Part shown: positions 55,655 to 64,000 of the stretch, piece by piece
How positions within the stretch are numbered: the first letter of the stretch is position 1
Layout of the letters: every line of letters begins with the position of its first letter
Notes under the pieces: model-generated
Told to the model about the DNA's origin: nothing
Databases searched by the model: none
What the model saw: only the letters and a program-made list of their open reading frames with translations
Position numbers and translations under genes: made by a program
Source: Methylobacter psychrophilus
GTDB taxonomy: Bacteria; Pseudomonadota; Gammaproteobacteria; Methylococcales; Methylomonadaceae
Length of the DNA stretch: 64,000 bases
Reading direction: 5' to 3'
NCBI RefSeq assembly: GCF_025583945.1
Contig: NZ_JAOEGU010000003.1
Span: 124,001 to 188,000 of the forward strand

Positions 55655-56302
55655 ATGATGGAACAAACAAATCAGGTATTGGATGAAATCGAAACGGTAA
55701 CGGTAGGACACTATAATCAAAATGCTGAAGAATTTTGGAATGGTACAAAAGATCATGATGTCACTCAAAACTATCAGGCTTTTTTGGCACCCTTCCCGGC
55801 AGGAAAAAAACTGGATATCTTGGATTTTGGTTGTGGACCGGGACGAGATGTCAGTTACTTTAAATCCTTGGGACACCGGCCAGTGGGCCTCGATGGTAGC
55901 GAGGAATTTTGTAAGATGGCTCGCCGCCATACAAGCTGTGTTATTCTTCATCAGAAATTTCTTGGTCTGGAATTACCCAAACAAGCTTTCGATGGTATTT
56001 TTGCCAATGCCTCACTGTTTCACGTTCCCAGCCAGGAATTGCCCCGCGTCCTTACTGACCTATACAGCGCTTTAAAGTCTGGCGGCATTTTATTCTTATC
56101 CATCCCTCGCGGTAATGAGGAGGGTTGGTCAGAACAACGATACGGCCATTACATGCAAATTGAGACCTGCAAGCTATTTTTGGAGAAAGCCGGATTTGCA
56201 GTGCTTGATCATTATTACCGGCCACCAGGTAAACCCCTTCATGAACAACCTTGGTTAGCGATAGTGGCTCAAGCTGCAGCAGTTAATAAAACATTACTTT
56301 AA
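55655..56302 (+). CDS. Class I SAM-dependent methyltransferase
   Basis: 215 residues. Motif I is LDILDFGCGPGRDVSYF, motif II VGLDGSEEFCKMAR, and the substrate region has FDGIFANASLFHVPSQELPRVL and SGGILFLSIPRGN. The Rossmann-type fold is clear, but the substrate is not. There is a short N-terminal helix (EIETVTVGHYNQNAEEFWNGT) as in ubiquinone-biosynthesis-like methyltransferases. An ATG also lies one codon later. Likely part of the gene group running to YceI. Confidence 0.85.
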   Translation: MMEQTNQVLDEIETVTVGHYNQNAEEFWNGTKDHDVTQNYQAFLAPFPAGKKLDILDFGCGPGRDVSYFKSLGHRPVGLDGSEEFCKMARRHTSCVILHQKFLGLELPKQAFDGIFANASLFHVPSQELPRVLTDLYSALKSGGILFLSIPRGNEEGWSEQRYGHYMQIETCKLFLEKAGFAVLDHYYRPPGKPLHEQPWLAIVAQAAAVNKTLL

Positions 56303-56325
56303 AAAGCGATAATATCAAAATCATT

Positions 56326-56892
56326 ATGATAAAGACCATCCTTGCACTGATTATTGCCAGTACATTGAGCTTTTCCGCCATCGCAGCTGATTCTTATACT
56401 GTTGATCCCAAGCATACCTTTCCAAGTTTTGAGATTAATCATCAGAGATTTTCAATTCAACGAGGCCGTTTTAACGAGACTAGCGGCAAAGTGCTTATTG
56501 ACCGGGCATCGGCAACCGGCTATATTTTAATATCTATCGAAACCGCTTCTATTAGCACCGGACTTACTGAACTGGAAAAGCATTTACGCGGCAAAGAGTT
56601 TCTTGATACTGAACACTATCCACAGATTAAATTTATATCAGACAAGCTACACTTCAACAAAGACCAACTTGTTGCTGCAGATGGCGTATTAACGCTGCAC
56701 GGTATTTCCAAACCCGTACATCTGACGGTAGATCATTTTTATTGCGGAATAAATCTGATCAACATGAAGAACACCTGCGGTGCAAATGCGACGACCACCA
56801 TCAAACGCTCTGATTTTGGCATAGACAAATATGCGCAAAAACTGGCTGATGACGTCTATATTGCCATTCAGATTGAAGTAACCAAAGATTGA
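56326..56892 (+). CDS. YceI family periplasmic protein
   Basis: 188 residues. Signal peptide 1 to about 20 (ALIIASTLSFSAIA), then the lipocalin-like YceI barrel: SYTVDPKHTFPSFEINHQRF, RGRFNETSGKVLI, EKHLRGKEFLDTEHYPQIKF and DGVLTLHGISKPVHLTV in outline. YceI proteins bind isoprenoid lipids such as polyprenols. It starts 23 bp after the methyltransferase, which suggests a possible isoprenoid-related unit. The final part (RSDFGIDKYAQKLADDVYI) is typical. Confidence 0.92.
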   Translation: MIKTILALIIASTLSFSAIAADSYTVDPKHTFPSFEINHQRFSIQRGRFNETSGKVLIDRASATGYILISIETASISTGLTELEKHLRGKEFLDTEHYPQIKFISDKLHFNKDQLVAADGVLTLHGISKPVHLTVDHFYCGINLINMKNTCGANATTTIKRSDFGIDKYAQKLADDVYIAIQIEVTKD

Positions 56893-56925
56893 TGTAATCT
56901 TCACACAACCCAAGAGGAATAAATA

Positions 56926-57534
56926 ATGAAACTCTATTACAGTCCCGGTGCCTGCTCACTATCACCGCATATTGTCGCCTGCGAAGCAGAACTGCCAATC
57001 GAACTGATTAAAGTTGATTTAGCAAACAAGCTGACTGAAAACGGCGAAGACTTCCGCCAGCTCAATCCTAACGGCTACGTACCCCTGCTGATACTAGATG
57101 ATGGCAACCAGCTTAGTGAAGGCCCGGCCATTATCCAGTATCTTGCCGATCAGGCACCTGATAAAAAATTAATCCCGATAACGGGTACTTTCGAGCGTTA
57201 TAAACTACAACAATGGCTCAACTTTATCTCAACTGAAATTCATAAAGGTTTTTCACCCTTGTTTAATGCGACCGCTTCCGAAACTGCAAAAGAGTTGGCG
57301 ACCAGTATCCTGATAACCCGTCTTGATACTGTTGCAGAACACCTTTCGTCACAACCTTATTTGCTTGGCGATCATTTTAGTGTGGCTGATGCTTATTTAT
57401 TCGTCACGCTAAGCTGGGGGCAATATGTCAATATTGATATTTCCCGCTGGCCGGCACTGGCAAGATATGCTGAAAAAATTTCCGAACGTCCTGCCGTGCA
57501 AAAAGCCATGAAAGCAGAAGGGCTTATCGAATAA
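56926..57534 (+). CDS. gstA: Glutathione S-transferase, beta class
   Basis: 202 residues. The N-terminal thioredoxin-like domain begins MKLYYSPGAC, where Cys10 is the beta-class catalytic residue, followed by NPNGYVPLLILDDG and LSEGPAIIQYLAD for glutathione binding. The helical C-terminal domain has YLLGDHFSVADAYLFVTLSW. It conjugates or reduces with glutathione in the cytoplasm. It is 33 bp after YceI, with AGAGGAAT upstream. A stem-loop follows at 57565. Confidence 0.93.
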   Translation: MKLYYSPGACSLSPHIVACEAELPIELIKVDLANKLTENGEDFRQLNPNGYVPLLILDDGNQLSEGPAIIQYLADQAPDKKLIPITGTFERYKLQQWLNFISTEIHKGFSPLFNATASETAKELATSILITRLDTVAEHLSSQPYLLGDHFSVADAYLFVTLSWGQYVNIDISRWPALARYAEKISERPAVQKAMKAEGLIE

Positions 57535-57564
57535 ATGGCAATTTGTTTAGATTTTTAAGCTATC

Positions 57565-57587
57565 GGTCGAGGTAATAAACCTCGACC
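57565..57587 (+). terminator. Stem-loop after gstA
   Basis: Perfect 9-base arms GGTCGAGGT / ACCTCGACC with a 5-base loop, 30 bp after the gstA stop. Only an AT-rich, not T-run, tail follows. Likely a terminator of the gst transcript. Confidence 0.55.
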
Positions 57588-57644
57588 AGAATTAAATACA
57601 TAGGGCGATCCTATACATTTTCAGATAAATAATTTCTATGTCGA

Positions 57645-57675
57645 CAGATACCATCCCTTGAAGGGATAGTATCTG
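57645..57675. repeat. Near-perfect 15-bp inverted repeat
   Basis: CAGATACCATCCCTT and AAGGGATAGTATCTG with one mismatch and a single-base loop. It is one of three hairpins in the 262-bp gst to DUF3240 gap. Confidence 0.6.
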
Positions 57676-57760
57676 TATGGACTTACAGCGACGTGAATTG
57701 GAAGTTTAATTTCTAAAAGTCTATATGTGTTCGCCCGGCCCAACAGGTTCGTCCAATTTA

Positions 57761-57782
57761 GGGCAGACACACAGGTCTGCCC
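57761..57782. repeat. GGGCAGAC/GTCTGCCC hairpin of a dispersed repeat
   Basis: 8-base perfect arms with a 6-base loop. The flanking CGCCCGGCCCAACAGGTTCGTCC and following CCTACCCG make it look like a REP-type repeat, here close to the DUF3240 gene stop. Confidence 0.5.
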
Positions 57783-57796
57783 CTACCCGTTGTTAT

Positions 57797-58102
57797 TTAA
57801 ATAATCCCCGCTTCTATCACCGGCAAAACCCAATATTGAATACCCGAATCCGAAAACTCCTCGCGTAATTGCGCCAATAATGCCGGCAACTCTTCTACCG
57901 GCACATACATCTGAAAACGGATTCGCTTCTGACGACCAGCAACTTGCTCAGCCAGCGATAAACCGCTGTTATCATGATGATGCGCCCTGACCGGAAAACT
58001 ACTAAAGCCATGCTCTGATTCCAGTAACAACAGACTGTCAACCATCAATTCTTCAAGACTGGGCGGAATATTAAGGGTCACTAGATACTCTGTGCAATTC
58101 AT
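57797..58102 (-). CDS. DUF3240 (P-II-like) protein of the metal efflux operon
   Basis: 101 residues. The sequence TLNIPPSLEELMVDSLLLL, EHGFSSFPVRAHHHDNSGLSLAEQVAGRQKRIRFQM and SGIQYWVLPVIEAGII (in outline) matches DUF3240, a P-II-like ferredoxin fold that is found at the end of CzcCBA-type operons. The cluster of His (AHHHDN) could bind metal. It overlaps the pump gene by four bases (ATGA). A regulatory role in metal efflux is inferred by position. Confidence 0.85.
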   Translation of the reverse strand: MNCTEYLVTLNIPPSLEELMVDSLLLLESEHGFSSFPVRAHHHDNSGLSLAEQVAGRQKRIRFQMYVPVEELPALLAQLREEFSDSGIQYWVLPVIEAGII

Positions 58103-61100
58103 GATTTAATCTCCTTGGGCAAGCCGAATAACTTAAACAAAATAGGCAATAAAAATAACGTTAAAAACGTAGAGGAAACCAGTCCGCCAATTACCACGAT
58201 AGCCAAAGGTCGCTGAATTTCAGAGCCGGGGCCGGTTGCAAATAATAGCGGAATCAGCCCAAATGCCGCAATACTGGCAGTCATCAATACCGGCCTTAAG
58301 CGCCGCGAAGAGCCTAACGTCACTACTTTAACCAAGTCCATACCGGTAGCTATCAGCTGGTTAAAATAACTGACCATCACAACTCCGTTAAGCACAGCTA
58401 TCCCCAGCAAAGCGATAAAACCAACCGATGCCGGTACGGATAAATATTCACCGGAACCCCACAAGGCAAAAACACCCCCAATCATTGCCAGTGGAATATT
58501 TGATAGCACCAGCACAGCTTGGCGTACCGAACCAAAAGTTGAAAATAACAGCAAAAAAATCAGGCCTAACGAGATCGGCACAACCAGTGACAACGTTGCC
58601 GCTGCACGTTGTTGATTTTCAAACTGACCACCAAATTCAATGGTATAGCCTGCCGGCAATTTAATTTTTTCAGCAACCGCTTTACGGGCTTCATCGACAA
58701 AACCAACCAAATCACGATCCTGAACATTGCTGCGAATCACGACAAAACGCTGTCCCCGTTCTCTGCCAATTGACACGACACCCTCAACTTTTTCAATTTT
58801 GGCAATGGCCGTTACCGGTACATGTCCGCCATTTGGTAAGGTAATTTGCAGATCATCAAAATTAGCGGTATTACTGCTGCCACGCAAAATCAGTGGGGTA
58901 CGTTTAATACCCTCCTGAACAATTCCTAAATTTAAACCTTCAATCTGGGCACGCAACAGAGTTTCAATCGTATCACTGTCCAAACCCAAACGCCCGGCAG
59001 CCAGCTTGTCTATCGTTAACTGTAAAAATTGCATCCCGCTGTTTTGTTTGGCAAAGACATCGCTGGAACCGGTAATATGTTTTAATATTTCGGCTATTTC
59101 CGTAGCTTTTTCGTTTAACACTGCCAGATCAGAACCAAATAACTTAACTGCCACATCGCCGCGCGTACCCGTCAGCATTTCTGAAACCCGCATCTCAATA
59201 GGCTGAGTAAAACCAAAGGCAATACCCGGGGTTTTTGCCATCACTTTACGAATTTCTTCAATCAACGCCTCTTTGGTCTGCATGCGCCATTGGTCTTTGG
59301 CTTTTAGTATTAAAAATGTATCAGTCTCATTCAAGCCCATAGGATCAAGACCCAATTCATCAGAACCCACCCTAGAAACAATCGTCACTATTTCAGGAAT
59401 ATTTTTACGCAGATTTTTTTGAACCTGACCATCCAGTGCTACCGATTGCTCAAGCGTTATCGATGGCAGTTTTTCCAGTTGCAAAATAATATCACCTTCG
59501 TCCATCGTTGGCATAAAGGTACTGCCTATCTGGGTAAACACCACGATAGTCACGGCTAATAAAGCACCGGCGGCTATAAATACTTTTTTACTGTTTGCCA
59601 GACACCATAATAAAGCCGGCTGATAAGCCTTTTGTAGTTGCCTGGGCAGCCAGGGTTCTTCATGAGAGACTTCTTTCAGTAAATAAGAGGCAACAACGGG
59701 AATAACCGTGAGCGACAATATCAGCGAACCACTCAGTGCAAAAACGATAGTTAAGGCAACCGGCGTAAATAATTTACCTTCCAGACCTTGCAGAGTCAGC
59801 AGCGGCAAGAAAACGATAATAATAATTAAAATGCCGGAAGTAACCGGCCCGGCCACTTCACAAGTAGCCCGGTAAATAACATGCAGGCGTGGCAAGCGTC
59901 GGGCTTTTTCGACATGAGCCAGATGCGTAATAAGATTTTCAACGACCACAACGGCGGCATCCACCAACATGCCGATAGCAATCGCCAAACCACCCAGACT
60001 CATCAGGTTTGCCGACATGCCCATGTAGTTCATCAAGATAAAAGTGAACAGGGCTGCCAAGGGTAAAGACAAGGCAACCACCACAGCAGCGCGCAAATTA
60101 CCTAAAAATAAAAGTAGTAAAACCACCACTAAAGCTATCGCTTCCAGCAAGGCATGCAAAACAGTCTCGACGGCCTTGTCAACAAGGTTACCGCGATTAT
60201 AGAAAACCTTAGCGGTAACGCCTGGTGGAAATCCCGGACTGATTTCAGCCAGTTTCTTTTCGATTCCGGCAATGGTTTGTTTGGCATTGGCACCGCGCAA
60301 ACTTAATACCAAGCCGGTAACCGCCTCGCCTTCGCCATTTTTACTCACGGCACCATAACGTGTCAGCGAACCAATTTTAATTTCGGCGATATCACCGACC
60401 GTAATCGGAATACCGTTTTTATTATCGACGACAATAGTACCGACATCAGCCAGAACCTTAATTCGGCCTTCAGCCCTGACAATCAAGGCTTCTTCACCAT
60501 CGGTCATGCGACCGGCTCCATCATTGCGATTATTGCGTTTTAATGCTTGTATCAACATCTCAATGCTGATACCTCTGGCGGCTAACCGGGTATTATCAGG
60601 GATCACCTCAAAGCTTCTCACTACACCACCCAGAGAGTTAACATCTGCTACCCCTGAAACGGTTCGTAGCGCCGGACGAATAACCCAGTCCAGTAAATCA
60701 CGGTGTTCCATTAAACTTAAACCGCCGCCTTCTACGGTAAACATAAACATTTCACCCAAGGGCGTCGTCATTGGCGCAATACCACCTTGAACCCCCTCCG
60801 GCAAGTTACTCCACATGGTGTTCAAGCGCTCGGCAATCTGCTGACGCGCCCAATAAATATCGGTACCTTCGGCAAAATCAACGGTAATGTCCGTTAATGC
60901 GTATTTGGCAATAGAACGCAGCATGGTTTGATGCGGAATCCCCAGCAGCTCAATCTCTATAGGCGCCGTTATTCTCGCCTCAACTTCTACCGGCGTCATC
61001 CCGGGCGCTTTGACAATAATTTTTACCTGAGTTGGCGAAACCTCAGGGAAGGCATCAATAGGAATGTTTTTTAAGGCATAATAACCGCCGCCGGATAGCA

Positions 61101-61161
61101 GCAAAACCACAATCATCATCAGTAACCGCTGACTCAGTGCAAAACGAATCAAGCCGGCCAT
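58099..61161 (-). CDS. Heavy-metal RND efflux pump (CzcA/CusA family)
   Basis: 1020 residues with 12 membrane helices and two large periplasmic loops. The first loop has QVKIIVKAPGMTPVEVEARI. TM4 carries AIAIGMLVDAAVVVVEN (about 394-409, Asp401), the proton-relay motif. Because this is not the DFG..DGA motif of Zn/Co/Cd pumps and not exactly the CusA type, the metal cannot be assigned. Pore-domain parts follow (TDTFLILKAKDQWR, VSEMLTGTRGDVAVKLFGSD). It exports metal ions across the outer membrane with the adaptor and TolC-like protein encoded just upstream (1- and 4-bp overlaps). Confidence 0.93.
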   Translation of the reverse strand: MAGLIRFALSQRLLMMIVVLLLSGGGYYALKNIPIDAFPEVSPTQVKIIVKAPGMTPVEVEARITAPIEIELLGIPHQTMLRSIAKYALTDITVDFAEGTDIYWARQQIAERLNTMWSNLPEGVQGGIAPMTTPLGEMFMFTVEGGGLSLMEHRDLLDWVIRPALRTVSGVADVNSLGGVVRSFEVIPDNTRLAARGISIEMLIQALKRNNRNDGAGRMTDGEEALIVRAEGRIKVLADVGTIVVDNKNGIPITVGDIAEIKIGSLTRYGAVSKNGEGEAVTGLVLSLRGANAKQTIAGIEKKLAEISPGFPPGVTAKVFYNRGNLVDKAVETVLHALLEAIALVVVLLLLFLGNLRAAVVVALSLPLAALFTFILMNYMGMSANLMSLGGLAIAIGMLVDAAVVVVENLITHLAHVEKARRLPRLHVIYRATCEVAGPVTSGILIIIIVFLPLLTLQGLEGKLFTPVALTIVFALSGSLILSLTVIPVVASYLLKEVSHEEPWLPRQLQKAYQPALLWCLANSKKVFIAAGALLAVTIVVFTQIGSTFMPTMDEGDIILQLEKLPSITLEQSVALDGQVQKNLRKNIPEIVTIVSRVGSDELGLDPMGLNETDTFLILKAKDQWRMQTKEALIEEIRKVMAKTPGIAFGFTQPIEMRVSEMLTGTRGDVAVKLFGSDLAVLNEKATEIAEILKHITGSSDVFAKQNSGMQFLQLTIDKLAAGRLGLDSDTIETLLRAQIEGLNLGIVQEGIKRTPLILRGSSNTANFDDLQITLPNGGHVPVTAIAKIEKVEGVVSIGRERGQRFVVIRSNVQDRDLVGFVDEARKAVAEKIKLPAGYTIEFGGQFENQQRAAATLSLVVPISLGLIFLLLFSTFGSVRQAVLVLSNIPLAMIGGVFALWGSGEYLSVPASVGFIALLGIAVLNGVVMVSYFNQLIATGMDLVKVVTLGSSRRLRPVLMTASIAAFGLIPLLFATGPGSEIQRPLAIVVIGGLVSSTFLTLFLLPILFKLFGLPKEIKS

Positions 61162-62288
61162 TATTCAGCACTCCCTAATCCCAACCATTTTGCCTTCAGA
61201 GCCACAGCGCCTTTGCTGGCAATTTCTTCAGTGCCGCTAAAATCACCGGTAATAATCGACTCATCACCCTGCTTGCCCTTTACTGTTATCTGGCTGACAG
61301 TAAAGCCCTCCTGATTACGGACAAAAATGTAAAACTTGCCTTCATTTTGGGCAATGGCTGTATTGGGTACTTTAAAGGCCGATTTTTCACTGAATTCAAT
61401 AATTTGGGTATTGATAGTTTGCCCTACCCTTACCGCCGATTGCTCATTTTCCGGCAACTGCTTGGTAACGATAACAGCCCGTGCCATTATCGTTTGATTT
61501 TCCGGATTAACGCTTTGTCCCAATAAAGTAATCCGTGCAATAACCGCACTATTTTCAACCAAAACCTGATCACCCACTTTAATGCTGCCTATGCGCTCAT
61601 GAGGGATATTAATCTCCAGCCAAAGCTCATCCAGATTGGCAATACGATATAACGGAGCCAATATACTCACCCGCTCTCCAGCGACCGCTACCCGCTCCAT
61701 AACCACACCTGAAATAGGCGAATGAACATTTAACTGACTACTCAACTGATGGGTTTTACCCAGATGGTCAATTTCAGTCGCTGTCATTCCAGAGATTTGC
61801 AGAAGTTGTTTATATTCATTCGCCTCGGAAACAACAGCATTGTATTTACTAAGCGTTTCCTGCCAACGTCTATCAGCAATAACGCCATCTTCCAGTAATT
61901 TTTTATCACGTTGAAAAGACAGAAAACTTAACTGCATCTCGTTAACCGCTTTAAGGTATAAACGCTGCATGGAAAGCAAGTCAGGACTGTTTAGCTGAGC
62001 CAATATATCGCTTTTGGTAACCTTATCGCCGATTGCCGCATTCAGTTTAATGATTAATCCGGCCTGAGAGGCGCTAACAATATATTCATGAGCAGGAGGA
62101 ACCACTACTTTGGCTGGTGCAGTTAATACCGGAATTTGGTTGGTAGGTTCAAGCTTGCTTAACGTAACGCCTAAATTATCAAAATACTCCTGAGTTATTT
62201 TCAACGTATTTTCAGCATTCACCGGTGGGCAGAACCATAGTGCCCAGCCCAGAAAATTTAACAGCAGTAAAAATTTATACGATCTCAT
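61161..62288 (-). CDS. Efflux RND periplasmic adaptor subunit (CzcB/CusB-like)
   Basis: 375 residues. The N-terminal signal peptide (FLLLLNFLGWALWFCPPVNA) is followed by a barrel-sandwich segment (KVVVPPAHEYIVSASQAGLIIKLNAAIGDKV), a helical hairpin (about 115-190), and GVVMERVAVAGERVSILAPLYRIANLDELWLE. This is the membrane fusion protein of the pump, linking it to the outer-membrane channel. No methionine-rich metal site typical of CusB is evident. It overlaps the pump gene by one base. Confidence 0.9.
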   Translation of the reverse strand: MRSYKFLLLLNFLGWALWFCPPVNAENTLKITQEYFDNLGVTLSKLEPTNQIPVLTAPAKVVVPPAHEYIVSASQAGLIIKLNAAIGDKVTKSDILAQLNSPDLLSMQRLYLKAVNEMQLSFLSFQRDKKLLEDGVIADRRWQETLSKYNAVVSEANEYKQLLQISGMTATEIDHLGKTHQLSSQLNVHSPISGVVMERVAVAGERVSILAPLYRIANLDELWLEINIPHERIGSIKVGDQVLVENSAVIARITLLGQSVNPENQTIMARAVIVTKQLPENEQSAVRVGQTINTQIIEFSEKSAFKVPNTAIAQNEGKFYIFVRNQEGFTVSQITVKGKQGDESIITGDFSGTEEIASKGAVALKAKWLGLGSAE

Positions 62289-63595
62289 GGCATAACTCCT
62301 ACTGCCTGGTTATAAAAAGCTTTATCTCGCTGTAACATAACTTTACGTTCTTTAGCATTGAGAATGGCTTGTTGTGTTCGTGACTCAATTTTTAACAAAT
62401 CCAGCAGATTAATTTCACCCACAGAAAACGCCAGTTGTGTCATGGTTAACAATTCTTCGGACACTTTTTTCTGTTCATTGGCGGTGCCTAATTCAACCCG
62501 ATTAACTTCCAGATTATGTTCGGCTTCGTGATGCGCCTGTTCCAAATCACGAAACAACTGTTCACGCTCTGCGAATAATTTGTTTAACTCAACATTGACG
62601 GCGGCAATCTGCGGTTGTAAATGTGTGTTACCTCCAAAAGGAACGATGACACCAACATTAAAAAACTCGGCTTTATTACTGCGTGGATCATTACCTTCAT
62701 CACTCAATAACCCGGCGAGAACATGGCTCTGCCCTGAGCCTATTGATTTAATGGCAGTAATCTCTGCCTGTTTACGCTCAATCTGACTGTTAACTGCCAC
62801 TAAAGCAGGATGGTTTTGCTCGATTTCTTTTAATGCAACCAACTTTTCTTCATAAATAACCGGCATTTTAGTTAGCTGGGTAATGGTAGAATAACGTTTG
62901 CGGGCATGCATTAATTCCGCTTCAGCCATTGTAAACACTGACCGCCGTTGCAGTAACTCGGTTTGCGCCAATAACTCATCCGCTCGTGGCAGGTCTCCCA
63001 ATTCAACGCGGCGCTTGATGGTCGCCAATAATTTCCCATAAATATCCAGCTCCGCTTGTGCCTGTTCATAACGAATATTTACCAGAGCCATATTCCACAG
63101 AGCCCCTCTAACCAAGCCGGCAACACGTAACTTAATCCCCACTGCCTGTGATTCAGCACTGGTTTCGGCCTGATTAGCCAAATTATGTTCGGCGTCACGC
63201 TGCCCCAAATTCCATAACGGCACCTGCACACCGGCTGTTGCATAATTGAGTTTAAAAGACGCTATGGATTGATAGCCAACAGTGGCTTGTGACGCCCCGG
63301 CAGTCCAGCTTTTACTGCGCTCTGAAATAGCCGCAGCTTCTTCTTCCAAAGCGTTAAGCCAACTCACATCAGGGTATTTCTCCATCGTCAAATCAATGAG
63401 CTTGGGTAGCGTTAAAGAGGCATCAATAGTAATGGAATCATGATGATCAACCATAGGTATAGCGTCATCCAGCTCCCAGGCAGGCACTTGACAATAAGCC
63501 GGCCAGGGAATCAGCAATAATATTGCCAGTAAAAAAAATGCCTGCCGAAGCAAGATACCAGACAGTGGTTTACTGAAAATGTTTAATAAAAACAT
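62285..63595 (-). CDS. TolC-family outer-membrane efflux protein (CzcC/CusC-like)
   Basis: 436 residues. A signal peptide (LRQAFFLLAILLLIPWPAYC) leads to two long helical repeats: ASLTLPKLIDLTMEKYPDVSWLNALEEEAAAISERSK, then an ELDIYGKLLATIKRRVELGDLPRADELLAQTELLQ segment, and the second with ERELFRDLEQAHHEAEHNLEVNRVEL (quoted in outline). It forms the trimeric outer-membrane channel. It is the first gene of the efflux operon, with a four-base overlap to the adaptor. Confidence 0.88.
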   Translation of the reverse strand: MFLLNIFSKPLSGILLRQAFFLLAILLLIPWPAYCQVPAWELDDAIPMVDHHDSITIDASLTLPKLIDLTMEKYPDVSWLNALEEEAAAISERSKSWTAGASQATVGYQSIASFKLNYATAGVQVPLWNLGQRDAEHNLANQAETSAESQAVGIKLRVAGLVRGALWNMALVNIRYEQAQAELDIYGKLLATIKRRVELGDLPRADELLAQTELLQRRSVFTMAEAELMHARKRYSTITQLTKMPVIYEEKLVALKEIEQNHPALVAVNSQIERKQAEITAIKSIGSGQSHVLAGLLSDEGNDPRSNKAEFFNVGVIVPFGGNTHLQPQIAAVNVELNKLFAEREQLFRDLEQAHHEAEHNLEVNRVELGTANEQKKVSEELLTMTQLAFSVGEINLLDLLKIESRTQQAILNAKERKVMLQRDKAFYNQAVGVMP

Positions 63596-63700
63596 AAGGT
63601 AAGCTCAATGCGGATTTAACCGCGCGATAGGTAGCAACGCCAAAATAGCGCCGACTTAACAAAATACGATAATTCGTATCTTTACAAAACAGGGGGAATT

Positions 63701-64000
63701 TTATTGTGCAGGAGGCGCACGTGAAGGCGGGGATGGAATAAATAAACAATAAGCCAGCTGTTGTGGCTGCGGAGAAAAATTGGCATCAAACCGGGAGGCT
63801 ACGTCAGCAAATATGAAGCGGTGTTGTTGGTGAAGATAATAATTGCTATCGGCATCAACCGGAGCTTTGGTTTGGCTTTGCCGGATACCCATGTCAACAG
63901 CCACAATCAGACCGTCTACAGAGATGTTATAAGGCAATACCTTTACTTGACCTGCCAGTCGGTTGTGAGCAACGCCATAGCCCTCAAGCCCGGGAATATG
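63701..64000 (-). CDS. Unrecognised protein, C-terminal part (cut by right edge)
   Basis: The frame is open to the right edge (100 codons), so the annotated start at 63937, a TTG, is probably internal. The visible sequence includes HIPGLEGYGVAHNRLAGQV, YNISVDGLIVAVDMGIRQSQTKAPVDADSNYY, and a Pro-rich tail (FIPSPPSRAPPA). It is not recognised. It lies 105 bp upstream of the efflux operon on the same strand and may be its first member or a regulator. The C-terminal Pro-rich end has no membrane segment. Confidence 0.5.
   Translation of the reverse strand, partial: HIPGLEGYGVAHNRLAGQVKVLPYNISVDGLIVAVDMGIRQSQTKAPVDADSNYYLHQQHRFIFADVASRFDANFSPQPQQLAYCLFIPSPPSRAPPAQ

Noticed and set aside
55595-55951. 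118-codon minus-strand ORF with hydrophobic C terminus
   Set aside because: It overlaps the methyltransferase gene on the other strand and has no ribosome site.
1-64000. CRISPR array
   Set aside because: No regularly spaced direct repeats of 24-40 bases with unique spacers were seen on either strand.
1-64000. tRNA or rRNA genes
   Set aside because: No cloverleaf with a TTCGA-type T loop and acceptor stem was seen in the non-coding gaps.

Overview
The window looks like chromosomal DNA of a gammaproteobacterial methanotroph (order Methylococcales, Methylobacter-like). This is inferred from gene content, since no methane or methanol oxidation gene lies in the window. The strongest pointer is the sucrose locus sps-spp-fruK-ams, an arrangement known from halotolerant and other gammaproteobacterial methanotrophs. 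The order mraZ / rnpB / rsmI / yraN / diaA / dolP is the Pseudomonas-like gammaproteobacterial order. Base composition is moderately AT-leaning by eye. No tRNA, rRNA, CRISPR array, prophage or complete insertion sequence was seen.

Layout. 1-1.3 kb: the tail of a hybrid sensor kinase and its REC-PAS-LuxR response regulator. 1.5-3.8 kb: a tight four-gene operon of two DUF1538 (UmpA/UmpB-like) membrane proteins, a P-II-like protein and a two-CBS protein. 3.9-11 kb: housekeeping and small membrane genes (cold shock protein, TM2 protein, UspA, ABC-F, MAPEG, a superinfection-immunity-like protein, a YcxB-like protein, NADH dehydrogenase type 2). 11.4-17.5 kb: sucrose synthesis and use. 17.5-20.1 kb: a Spy-like periplasmic protein with a BaeSR-like two-component system. 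20.3-28.9 kb: a Fur-type iron island with hemP, tonB-exbB-exbD, two paralogous TonB-dependent siderophore receptors, a PepSY-type membrane protein and a frameshifted remnant of the PKHD-type dioxygenase piuC/ybiX.

29.2-46.8 kb: the complete dcw division/wall cluster on the minus strand, from mraZ to ftsZ, driven by a visible sigma70 promoter with MraZ boxes. MurB and Ddl are joined in one reading frame, and lpxC does not follow ftsZ. 47.1-50.2 kb: rnpB, rsmI, yraN, a DiaA/GmhA-like SIS protein and the BON lipoprotein dolP, without lpoA. 50.4-57.5 kb: flavin reductase, nadC, a DUF4912 + GH57 pair, a HugZ-like protein, an unrecognised protein, a methyltransferase, YceI and a beta-class GST. 57.8-64 kb: a heavy-metal RND efflux operon (TolC-like, adaptor, CzcA/CusA-like pump, DUF3240 protein) preceded by an unrecognised ORF cut by the right edge.

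Items most worth a second look: the UmpAB/P-II/CBS operon; the MurB-Ddl fusion with a possible internal Ddl start; the piuC pseudogene; a MITE-like element present twice (1.25 kb and 50.9 kb); the degenerate phosphatase domain on SPS; direct repeats that flank the immunity-like gene; and the DUF4912-GH57 pair.
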